From Gambelia wislizenii (Eukaryota > Chordata > Lepidosauria > Squamata > Crotaphytidae), in assembly GCA_030847615.1 (NCBI GenBank), contig JAUMIR010000001.1:179075001-179139000 (forward strand): 64,000 nucleotides of DNA, in the 5' to 3' direction. This document shows, one piece after another, positions 55,790 to 64,000 of the stretch; within the stretch, counting starts at the first letter, position 1; every line of letters starts with the position of its first letter. Under the pieces are notes generated by a model, which was given only the letters and a program-made list of their open reading frames with translations, was not told where the DNA came from and did no database searches. A program made the position numbers and the translations under genes.

Positions 55790-56456
55790 ATTGGATACCT
55801 GAACTTTGCCTGTAAGATGGTAGCCGTGGGCAAGGCTTTCCTGCACAGGATTTGTGATGCCACTGAAGGTGTTCAGTTACCTTATCATATAATTAGGATC
55901 ACAGGGGAGATATGGAGCAATCTAAGAGTCTGGCAGGACTTTTTAGAGCACTTTAATGGCATTTCATTTTGGCGTGAGGAACGCAAGTTGCATGGCACCT
56001 TACAGATAGCCTCTCATGCTACAGGGTCCTCAGGTTTTGGGGTTTATTTCGGGGGATGCTGGTGCGCCAGCAGGTGGCCCGCCGATTGGGCAGGCTCATC
56101 GGTCACCATGGATCTCACCTTTTTAGAATTTTTTTCCAATTTTGGTGGCCTATAGCATTTGGGCAGAGGAGTTGTCCAATTCGTCTGTACACTTTTGGTG
56201 TGACAATTTGGCAATGGTCCAGGTGATAAACACGCTCATGTCCAGGTCCCCATGGGTTATGTGGCTTGTCAGGGCTTTCACATTACAGTGTCTCAGACAC
56301 AAATTATTATTTGTGGTGTGGCATGAGGCGGGCATTAACTATGGTATTGCTGATTTCTTTCCTGCATGCAGATGGAACGCTTCAGAGAGCTGGCTCCAGA
56401 TACAGTGCCTGAACGGGACAGGATGCTGGCAAGCCTGTGGCAACTTGGAAGTCTGA
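55790..56456 (+). pseudogene. Ngaro-type RNase H region
   Basis: GTLQIASHATGSSGFGVYF (about 55995-56050) is where an RNase H normally has TDAS.GFGAYF; the first aspartate is histidine here. Further on YSIWAEELSNSSVHFWCDN and LAMVQVINTLMSRSP (56150-56255) fit the second half, with DN retained. A frame change occurs near 56145. The connection domain before it (LNFACKMVAVGKAFLHRI) is readable. Confidence 0.75.
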
Positions 56457-57359
56457 ATTTTCAAAGGCCCTCGGTATGTCAGTAGCACACAGCACAAAAA
56501 ATGGTTATGCTAGGGCTGTTAAGGATTTTTTTTTTTTTTCATTTCAGAGACCAGGAAGTTTTGCAACAGGGAGTACAGGTTCCAGTCACAAATCTGATGC
56601 ATTTTTGTGTATTTTCATACCGCAAGGGCCTCACTCCACAGTCTATCAGGAGTAGGTTATCAGCCATAGCCTTTTGGCTGAAGGCCCAAGGGGTGGGGGA
56701 TAATACAAAGGACTTCTGGATACGGAAGGCCCTGGAAGGTTGGGCCAGGGAACGGGGCACAAAGGTGGACACTAGGGCCTCGCTCACCCCTGACATCTTA
56801 AAAGGCTTGCATGGCCTGTGGGCAAGTATCTGTTCCTCCCTGTATGAAGCACCACTTTTTCATACAGCTGCCCTTATGGCATTTTTTGGGGTAGTGCAGG
56901 TTAGCGAGTTGGTTAGGGCATCAAACTCTGATACATCAGGCAGGGCCCTGGAACTCGGGGATGTCTCCGTGGGTGACCATGAGGTCTCCTTTACCATGCG
57001 ATTTTCTAAGACAGACCAGTTGGGCAAGGAGAAAACAGGTAAGTTATCCCACTGCAGTGACACTTCTATTTGTCCAGTGGTGGCCTTACAGGTGTACTTA
57101 AGACTGTGGGGTAACAGGCCAGGTCCATTTTCTTGTTCATGTGGATTTTTCTCCCCTGACTAGGTACCCATTTTGGACTGTGATGGCCAAAGCACTGAAC
57201 AGGCTGGGATTGGTGTTCGCTTGTTTTGGGACACATTGTTTTCAGATAGGGGTGGCCTCTACAGCCGTGGCTATGGGAATGTCACTGGCAGCGATTCAAT
57301 GTATGGGATGCTGGAGGTTCTCCTCTTACCAGAGGTATGTCTGGCCACTCTGTACTTAA
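56437..57359 (+). pseudogene. Ngaro-type tyrosine recombinase, two arginines replaced
   Basis: N-terminal core-binding part at 56440-56800 (FSYRKGLTPQSIRSRLSAI). The catalytic domain shows AALMAFFGVVQVSELVRAS, where the usual R of FR.SEL is glutamine; a lysine in RFSKTDQLGKEK is retained. After a frameshift near 57150 comes GTHCFQIGVASTAVAMG, where H.FRIG would be expected, so a second arginine is glutamine; then GCWRFSSYQRYVWPL with the tyrosine. In active relatives this enzyme integrates circular cDNA. Here it cannot be functional as read. Confidence 0.85.
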
Positions 57360-57361
57360 CT

Positions 57362-57690
57362 TCCTTCTTCCACTTTTGTCTTCCAGGTTTTGGATTGCTG
57401 ACAGTGAGACACCGGGTGCTGATCTGTGGTCACAGTATGATCTACTGGGCAACATGACAGACCCAGTTAAGTCATTTTGGACCTCACCTCAGTCTGGGAG
57501 ACAGAGAGGTGGTAGAGTCCGTTGGCATGGGCTCATGTCGTTGTTATTTGGAGAACATGGGGGGCCTCCGCCTGGTATTCTCGTTCTCCACCTTAGTGGG
57601 AATGATTTAGGCCTGCTCAAAGATAAGGCCTTAATTATCCAGGCGACACACAACATGAAGGTGATCAGGTCTAGTTGGCCTGCAGTCACC
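57362..57690 (+). pseudogene. SGNH-type hydrolase region, first part
   Basis: VRHRVLICGHSMIYWA (57400-57452) contains the GHS block I, and GILVLHLSGNDLGLL (57574-57618) the GND block of SGNH/GDSL hydrolases. Such a domain is known from some Ngaro-type elements; its role there is unclear. The frame 57337-57702 is open for 121 aa but the block I part lies in a different frame. CR1 interrupts it after SWPAVTI. Confidence 0.78.
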
Positions 57691-59143
57691 ATAGAATCAT
57701 AGAATCATAGAATTGGAAGAGAACACAAGGGCCCCTGCCAGGCAGGAATAAACAATCAAATCATTCCCGACAGATGGCCATCCAGCCTCTGTTTAAAAAC
57801 CTACAAAGAAGGTGACTCCACCACACTGCGAGGCAGTGCATTCCACTTCTGAACAGCTCTTACTGTCAGGAATTTCTTCCTAATATTTAGGTGGAATCTC
57901 TTTTCCTGTAGTTTGAATCCATTGAGTCATGTCCTAGTCTCTGGAGCAGCAAAAAACAAGCCTGCTCCATTCTCAGAATGACATCCCTTCCAATATTTAA
58001 ACATTGCTATCATGTCCACTCTCAACCTTCTCTTCTCCAGACTAAACATGCCCAGCTCCCTAAGCCTCTCCTCATAGGGCATGGCTTCCAGACCACCCAC
58101 CATCCTGGTCGCCATTCTCTGGACACGTTCTAGATTCTTAATATCCTTCCTGAATTGTGGTGCCCAGAACTTGACACAGTACGCCAGGTGAGATCTGACC
58201 AAAGTAGAATAGAGTAGCACTATTACTTCCCTTGATCTAGACACTATACTCCTATTAATGCAGCCTAGAATTGCATTGGCTTTTTTAGCTGCTGCATCAC
58301 ACTGCTGATCCATGTTCAGCTTGTGGTCCACTAAGACTCCTAGATCCTTTCGCATGTACTTCCCTCAAGCCAGGTGTTTATCTGTGCATTTCATTTTTAC
58401 TGCACAAGTGTAGTATCCTACATTTCTCCCAGTTGAAATTCATTTTGTTAATTTTGGTCCAGCTTTCTAATCCATTGAGGTCATTTTGGATTCTGATCCT
58501 GTCCTCTGGGGTATTAGCTACCCCTCCTAATTTGGTGTCATCTGCAAACTCGATAACCATACCCTCTATTCCCTCATCTATTCCCTCATCCAAGTCATTG
58601 ATAAAGGTGTTGAATTGCACTGGGTCCAGGGCAGAACCCTGTGGCACCCCACTAGTCACTTTTCTCCAGGATGAAGAGCAGCCTTTGGTGACTGCCCTTT
58701 GGGTTCGGTCAGTCAACCAATTACAAATCAACCTAACAGATGCATTGTCTAGCCCACAGGTTACTAACTTTTTTGCAAGAATATCATGGGGGACCTTGTC
58801 AAAAGCCTTACTGATATCACGATACACTACATCCACTGCATTTCCTTCATCTATCAAGCTTGTAACTCTATAAAAAAAAAAAGATGAGATTAGACTGGCA
58901 TGACTTGTTTTTGAGAAATCCATGTTCACTTTTTGTGATTATGGCCTTCCTTTCTTAGTGGTTACAGACTGTCTGTTTAATGATCTGCTCTAGAATCTTT
59001 CCTAGTATTGATGTCAGTCTAACTGGGCAGTAATTATTTGGGTCTTCTCCCCCCCCTTTTTTTTTAAAGATGGGGATAACATTTGCCCTCCTCCAGTCTG
59101 CAGGGACCTCTTGTGTTCTCCAGGAAATCTCAAAGATTGCCCA
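57691..59143 (-). mobile_element. CR1 LINE, antisense, inserted in the Ngaro-type hydrolase
   Basis: The 3' end (ATAGAATCATAGAATCATAG) lies at 57691. On the minus strand the RT shows VVYRDISKAFDKVPHDILAK, TSGVPQGSALDPVQFN and VIEFADDTKLGGVANTPED with FADD intact (58929-58378, 183 aa), then [20 protein letters not shown] and [20 protein letters not shown] (58355-57927, 142 aa). Only few breaks separate these, so the copy is less decayed than the other CR1 copies. It ends (5' truncated) in VWAIFEISWRTQEVPADW-like sequence at about 59143. Confidence 0.92.
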
Positions 59144-59400
59144 GACAGATGTGGCGAGGGGAGGGGAACCCCTGCTTGGTTGATCAAGCCCAACGTCGGG
59201 CCAATATGCAAGTTTTTAATTTTTTGTGGAATGGTATTTACCGTACCCACTCATTGTGTTTGAGAGGACTGAGCTCTACAGAGCCGATGGGGTTCAACTC
59301 TCAGATGCTGGAAACCTGATATTTTTGGGAAATCTTCAGCAGAGATTGAGGGTCTTATTAGATGAACTAGTGGGGGCATAGGGGACTAAGCATACGCTTG
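59144..59400 (+). pseudogene. SGNH-type hydrolase region, second part
   Basis: PRQMWRGEGNPCLVDQAQRR (59142-59200) resumes the hydrolase. The last block reads LYRADGVQLSDAGNLIFLGN (59275-59335), where D.VHLS is expected, so the catalytic histidine is glutamine. The frame ends near LRVLLDELVG. The domain is recognised only when CR1 is ignored. Confidence 0.78.
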
Positions 59401-59783
59401 CCACTTATCCATGGTGGGAAAGGGGGGGCATAGATTATAGTGTGCACCTATGGGACTGATTTCGGTGAAGGGACAGTCTCTGAAAGGGTCTCCTTAGCTT
59501 GTATGACCTGGGAGAACAGAAGGAGACCTACTTTGGGGTTGGCCTGAAGGATAATCCCCTCACCTTAATCCGTACGGATTGGGTGATGGACTTTTGGGTT
59601 GACCTCCCAGATACAAGCTGGCTGGAGAGCAACCCCAGGTCTGGGGTAACTCAATAGGGCTTAGGTGTTCTCCACAGGAAGCTGGGGGCATAGGTCCAGG
59701 AAGGACGATCCACCCCAGCTGCTCCCACACTAGGTTGCCTCCCCCCACTGAAGATTTAGAAGGAATTAAATAGGTAGGGTTAA

Positions 59784-59789
59784 AATAAA
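59784..59789 (+). promoter_or_regulatory. Poly(A) signal of the Ngaro-type element
   Basis: AATAAA lies about 380 bases after the hydrolase end and is followed by a T-rich stretch (CTTTTATTTC) and GTGTGTGG, a usual cleavage-site context. Confidence 0.55.
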
Positions 59790-59944
59790 GATCTTTTATT
59801 TCACCCCATTTTCTGTGTGTGGTCTCATTATTTCTAGGCATCTGCCCATAAACAGATCAGCAGCCAACAGAGCTGTTGTAACAAGGGAATCATATGTTAC
59901 CTGTAATCAATCCTTGTAACAAACTCTGGCAGCTGAAGGTTCTG

Positions 59945-60179
59945 AACATTCTTCTGGGCACCACTATTCAGGTACTACATTGAGAAGCTGGAACATGTCC
60001 AGAGGAGGTTGATCAGGATGGTGGGAGGTCTGGAAGCCATGCCCTATGAGAAGCAGCTGAGGGACCTGGGTATGTTTAGCCTGCGGAAGAGAAGGTGATA
60101 TGATAACCATGTTTAAATATTTGAAGGGATGTTGTACTGAGGATGGAGCAAGCTTGTTTTCTGATGCTCCAAAGACTAG
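59945..60179 (+). mobile_element. CR1 3' region, left half (split)
   Basis: GAGAAGCTGGAACATGTCCA, GGTCTGGAAGCCATGCCCTA and GTTTAGCCTGCGGAAGAGAA are CR1 C-terminal/3' UTR sequence. It ends with TGCTCCAAAGACTAG (60165-60179), repeated where CR1 resumes at 60494. Confidence 0.9.
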
Positions 60180-60493
60180 CCACAACTATTAGAGCAGGAT
60201 GTCTGGTTGTTACAAGCAAACTGTTATAATACCATACACTTTACAGATAGCTAGCACACTCTTATTGCATACTATGACAATAATTTCACTCACAAATGAT
60301 ATACTCCAAACATATAAACAATATTTAGAAGTAAATATATGCAAAACACATTTACACTTTTCTATAAAAATACATTACTTTCAATCTACAAAAATGGAGT
60401 ATATCATTTGTGAGTGAAATTATTGTGATAGTGTTCAATAAGAGTGTGCTAGCTATCAGTAAAGTGTATGGTATTTTGCTCCACAAGACAGTT
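60180..60493. mobile_element. Hairpin insert with 15-bp target duplication
   Basis: TGCTCCAAAGACTAG stands at 60165-60179 and 60494-60508. The 314-bp insert is largely one inverted repeat: ATACCATACACTTTACAGAT, AGCTAGCACACTCTTATTG and TTTCACTCACAAATGATATA at the left, with complements at 60391-60478. The outer few bases are not paired. A 15-bp duplication is longer than cut-and-paste elements make and typical of target-primed retroposition; no poly(A) tail is seen. Confidence 0.82.
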
Positions 60494-60763
60494 TGCTCCA
60501 AAGACTAGAACACAGAGCAATGGGTTCAAACTACAGGAAAAGAGATTCCACCTAAACGTTAGGAAGAACTTCCTGACAGTAAGAGCAGTTCGGAAGTGGA
60601 ATACACTGCCTTGTAGTGTGATGGAGTCCCCTTCTTTGGAGGTTTTTAAACAGAGACTGGATGGCTATCTGTTGGGAATGATTTGATTGTGAATTCCTGC
60701 ATGACAGGGGGTTGGACTGGATGGCCCTTGTGGTCTCTTCCAGCTCTATGATTCTATGATTCA
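60494..60763 (+). mobile_element. CR1 3' end, right half (split)
   Basis: AACACAGAGCAATGGGTTCA, CCACCTAAACGTTAGGAAGA and GGACTGGATGGCCCTTGTGG lead to CTCTATGATTCTATGATTC, the CR1 terminus. Confidence 0.92.
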
Positions 60764-61850
60764 AAGGTAGCCCCGTGTACTACAGTAATCCAAATGGGAT
60801 GTATCTAAAGCATAGATCATCACAGCCCAACCAGACATCCCAAGGAAAGGGCATAGTTGCTGCACAAGTTTTAATTGTGCAAATGTACTCCCAGCCTTAA
60901 GCATCCAGGTTCAAGGCTGAGTACAGGAATAGGCCCAAACTGTGAACCTGAATTTCCAGGAGCCTAACTATTCAGTACAGATTCAATCCATGTTCCCTGA
61001 TTTGCCTTGCAACTGGTCAGGAGCACCTTTATCTTGTAAGGTTTAAGGTATTTTACTCAGATTGACCATTATATGTTTTGAGTAAATTTGTTCAATTTGT
61101 TCACATTGATCTAATCTATGACTGTTGGCAAGCACCAGTTTAGACCCTAACCATCTTTCTTAGACTGAGATGGAAAGGATAGCTAGAGTTGGGTGCCATC
61201 AGATTACTAGTGACACCAAACCCCCAAGCTCCAGGCAAACTCTTCTGCAGTTTCATGTATATCTTAAAAAGCATAGGGGGGATAACAGACCCTGTGAGAT
61301 CCCATAGACCAGTGGCCAAGGATTTGAACAGCAGTCCCCCAGAACCACCTTCTGGATTTGCTCTTCCAGGTTGGAATGGAGACACTGTAAAACAATGCCT
61401 CAAAATCCTGTTTTAGCAAGACAGCCTGGAAGAAAACCATGGCTCTTCTGAGAGTTCCATCAGAAGTAACATGAACACACTCGCTCTGTCCAGTTCCCAG
61501 AGAAAGTCATTCACCAAAGCAACCAAACCCATTTCCATCTCATAGCTGGGCATGGAGCCAGACTGAAATGAATCTAGATAATTCATCTCATCCATGAGCC
61601 CCTGGTGCTGTGAGGCCACCACACACACCCAGTACCTTGCCCAGGAATAGAATTTTGAAGACTGCTAGAAATTATCTATTAGTACGGGAGTCATGGAGGC
61701 CTTTTTCAGTCATGGAGGCCCTTACAACTCCCTCCTTTAAACAGGTCAGACTCCTGCCTCACTGGAGAGAGGTGCTAAGTGCCCTGATACCCAGCCAGCC
61801 AATTCCCCCTCTAGCTGTTTTTATAAGCCAGAAAGAGTGAGGATCCATCA
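60764..61850 (-). mobile_element. L2-like LINE, antisense, strongly decayed
   Basis: On the minus strand near 61628-61413: FQSGSMPSYEMEMGLVALVN and DFLWELDRASV, matching the L2 start region QSGF.P...TALVALV.DL. Then 61403-61140 gives MLFKIYMKL and GFGVTSNL, matching MLFNIYMKP and GV....YADD of L2. The YADD box is lost. The region 60764-61130 is 3' to this and includes GTGTACTACAGTAATCCAAA, shared with other L2-like repeats. Confidence 0.65.
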
Positions 61851-62487
61851 TACATGTTTCACTTCTCCAATGACCCTGTCTACATCAAAATAAATAAATA
61901 TATATTTAAAAAAAAAATAAAAAATCCAAACCCAGATGTATTTATGGCACTTCAAGACTTAAAAGATTCATCGTGTCCCATATGCTTCCATGATATACAG
62001 GAACGTTCCTCATTGTTTATGAAAGAGTGATCAACATCTGTTAGAGGAAAATAAATTTGTACTGACCTCTTTAATATGCGTTGAGAGAGACACGTGTTAC
62101 ATAAGAATGTATACAGTGGAGGCTTCCTTCTTAGTCCTAAAGGTAAACAAGTATACACATCACAAGTCCAAAAGAGTTTGTTCAACCTGTGGGAACTATG
62201 GTGGTTTGGAGGTACCAAAAATGATTCCATGGAAACTTGTGATCCAGCTTCTTTGCACTGGAGCTTTACTTTTATTTTAGAAATTTGGCAGTGTTAGTTT
62301 TAGAGTCTGAAACTAGCAAAAATTCAACTGTTGTAGCCACCACTCATTTCTGTCTACCTTCCACCCTGAGTCTGAGACTTGTGGACACATTAACTGGAGT
62401 TTAAAAATGTGAACAGGAATGGGAGAAGATTTTATTTATTCACATTTTCATGACAAGGTTTGTAATTCATGCCAGTGTATGAAATTT

Positions 62488-62489
<2 letters not shown>
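61851..62489. other. No recognisable gene or repeat
   Basis: An A/T-rich run lies at 61885-61925. Nothing else recognised. Confidence 0.45.

Positions 62490-62522
<33 letters not shown>
62490..62522. repeat. (CT)n microsatellite
   Basis: Perfect CT dinucleotide tract of about 33 bases. It creates the serine/leucine run in the overlapping open frame. Confidence 0.95.
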
Positions 62523-62523
<1 letters not shown>

Positions 62524-64000
62524 AGTCATAGAGGTCTGCTTCAAGGAAACCATTTGGTCCAAAGAAGCCCCTACTCCAAAGAGGACCTTCTGCTGAGCCA
62601 ATCACTCTTTCTAGATGGTCTCATATTGACTTTTATTTTTCCTTTCAATGGCCCAGCATTCCTGTCTAAATCAAGGGTTGGGTATTCTCCCTTAGCCAGT
62701 GTGGATTCATGCACTGTGATCCTGAGGGTCCAGGGCAAGAGAAGTTTACAGGGTCTTCATTGTCCCTGCCCCCAGGGGCTCAGCTTCATCCTCATCAGAG
62801 GATGCCTCAGAGGATTTTTGTGTTTTTGCTATAGTACTCTTACTTGAGAATATGGAATTTTAGTGTGGCTTTAGTGTGGTGGTTTATGGTATTATATTAG
62901 CTGGGTTTTGTGGGGGGTTTTTTCTGAAAAGCAGTACTGAAATCTTCAAAATAATATCAATATATTTGTAATGTACTGGCTTCCTCAGTCTCAGTAGCCA
63001 GTAGCTTTAGAGTTAAACAGTAAGCGTCTTTGCTACAGAAATCTAAAGAGCAAACCATACAAAATTCGAATGGAAACTATTTGCAATACAGTAGCATAAA
63101 AAGTAGTCTACAAAATCTGGTGGAATATAGTCATTGGCTATCCATCATCTCCACTCCCCTTTCCTCACTGAGAACAGGCACCACCCATCATTCCCATAGC
63201 CCCTGCAGGTGCAAAGCCACTCATCTAATTTCCAGAAACATACCATTCTCCCTTGTCTCCCTGAAGAACAAAGACTTGTTACAAGCACAGGAAAAATGCA
63301 AACATCAAACGGCTGCTCAGAAATAGAAACGCACTGCATTACAATAATCTTTTTGGCAGGAGAAGGTCACTTCCGGGACTGATCCTGACAATATTTAAAC
63401 AAAGTACATAAGAAACACTCACTAAATTCATAAATAAATGCTAGAATTCAGACCTTTGACACACCACAAGATGGAAAGCAGGAATGGTTGGGCTATTGAT
63501 ACACACATCTGAATGCAGAGGGAACATATAGGAAGTACTCTTAATCTACAGTATCATCAAAGACCCAATCCAGCAGTAGTCATGAAAATGTCCAACTACT
63601 GCCTCTGGAGTGATATTTTTATAGTCATCTGCCTCAAAACTCACACCAGCTATTTGAGAAATCAAATTAGTATCACATCACACCTGGAAATGCAATGGTC
63701 ACATGTGCATCAGCTGTCAGCTATTTTCATACATAAAAGTCCCCAAGCATGGAGCTGCCAGACTCACCCCTCCACTGGTGGCTTGTTTGTGGGTCCCAGA
63801 TGGACCCCATCTTCACCCCTTCCACGTGGTGGGGAGGGGCGGCATGGGCACTGCCATACTTAATTGTCTTCTTTCTGGATGGCCTAGAGGGCTGGGAAGG
63901 AGATGGAGTGGTGGCCAATCAGGACAGAGCTAGCTTTGCCCTGGTTGGTTGGTTTGAATAGGCTCACAGCCAATCAGAGGCCACCTGTTGGCCTCACAAT
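62523..64000. other. Unassigned; right end GC-rich
   Basis: The 142-aa (62419-62847), 98-aa (63030-63326) and 116-aa (63513-63863) open frames have no recognisable domain. Bases 63755-64000 are GC-richer, with CCAATCAGAGGCCACCTG near the edge and GGCCAATCAGGAC at about 63913, and may be part of an element that continues beyond the window. Confidence 0.4.

Larger units (their letters stand above)
52200..59880 (+). mobile_element. Ngaro/DIRS-type tyrosine-recombinase retrotransposon, split and inactive
   Basis: In order on the plus strand: TATA-like box (52341), GC-rich leader with tandem repeat, gag with zinc knuckle, reverse transcriptase, RNase H, tyrosine recombinase, SGNH-type hydrolase, and a poly(A) signal near 59784. 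This order and the presence of a recombinase in place of an integrase fit the Ngaro group of YR retrotransposons. Ends are approximate: I could not locate the split direct repeats expected at the termini. A CR1 copy interrupts the hydrolase (57691-59143). Frameshifts and changed catalytic residues show it is not active. Confidence 0.85.

Noticed and set aside
58433..58873. 146-aa plus-strand open frame
   Set aside because: Antisense of the CR1 reverse transcriptase (FADD, GVPQG motifs on the minus strand).
62419..62847. 142-aa open frame with S/L run
   Set aside because: The run is a CT microsatellite; the rest has no recognisable domain and no supporting gene structure.
1..64000. CRISPR array or bacterial-type operon
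   Set aside because: No regular repeat-spacer pattern; the sequence is clearly vertebrate by its LINEs, SINEs and intronic or intergenic composition.

Overview
The window looks like intergenic or intronic DNA from a squamate reptile, most likely an iguanian-type lizard; the species call is inference. I base this on the mix of repeats: CR1 LINEs ending in repeated ATTCTATG units, L2 LINEs ending in ATT repeats, RTE/BovB fragments, a tRNA-derived SINE of the Anolis ACA type with an (ACA)n tail, Tigger-like and Harbinger-like short DNA transposons, and a tyrosine-recombinase (Ngaro/DIRS-type) retrotransposon. I found no host protein-coding exon, rRNA, functional tRNA or CRISPR array that I can defend. 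All recognisable coding sequence belongs to decayed transposons.

Layout. 1-9 kb: a BovB fragment, a foldback-family element, a palindromic MITE, a SINE, an L2 3' end, a possible solo LTR, a Tigger-like MITE. 9-18 kb: two elements of the foldback family that share an internal core (9.1 and 15.7 kb), a Harbinger-like element (10 kb), a 351-bp perfect-looking foldback (14.3 kb) and two Tigger-like MITEs. 18.6-21.8 kb: a nearly full-length but decayed CR1 with a nested SINE. 22-29 kb: more foldback-family elements (22.5, 22.9, 23.5, 27.2, 28.2 kb) and a second palindromic MITE. 29-35 kb: BovB endonuclease, then a three-level nest (CR1 split by an antisense LINE-like insert, itself split by a foldback element), a Harbinger-like element and an L2 copy with most of its reverse transcriptase. 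35-50 kb: SINEs, foldbacks, palindromic MITEs, a 739-bp Tigger-like element, and a long hairpin with a TA-repeat loop. 52.2-59.9 kb: an Ngaro-like element with gag, reverse transcriptase, RNase H, tyrosine recombinase and SGNH hydrolase regions, split by an antisense CR1. 60-62 kb: CR1 split by a hairpin insert flanked by a 15-bp duplication, then antisense L2.

The most unusual content is (1) the foldback family: a dozen elements that share only a 10-15 bp terminal motif (GGAGATTATCAGA or GGACTTTTTCAGA type) and TAA-like flanks, while their arms, lengths and interiors differ; (2) the Ngaro-like element, whose four enzyme domains each carry a changed catalytic residue, mostly conservative D to N or R to Q changes; and (3) the hairpin insertion with a 15-bp target duplication. 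All coordinates come from reading by eye; element ends are approximate unless a target duplication is given.
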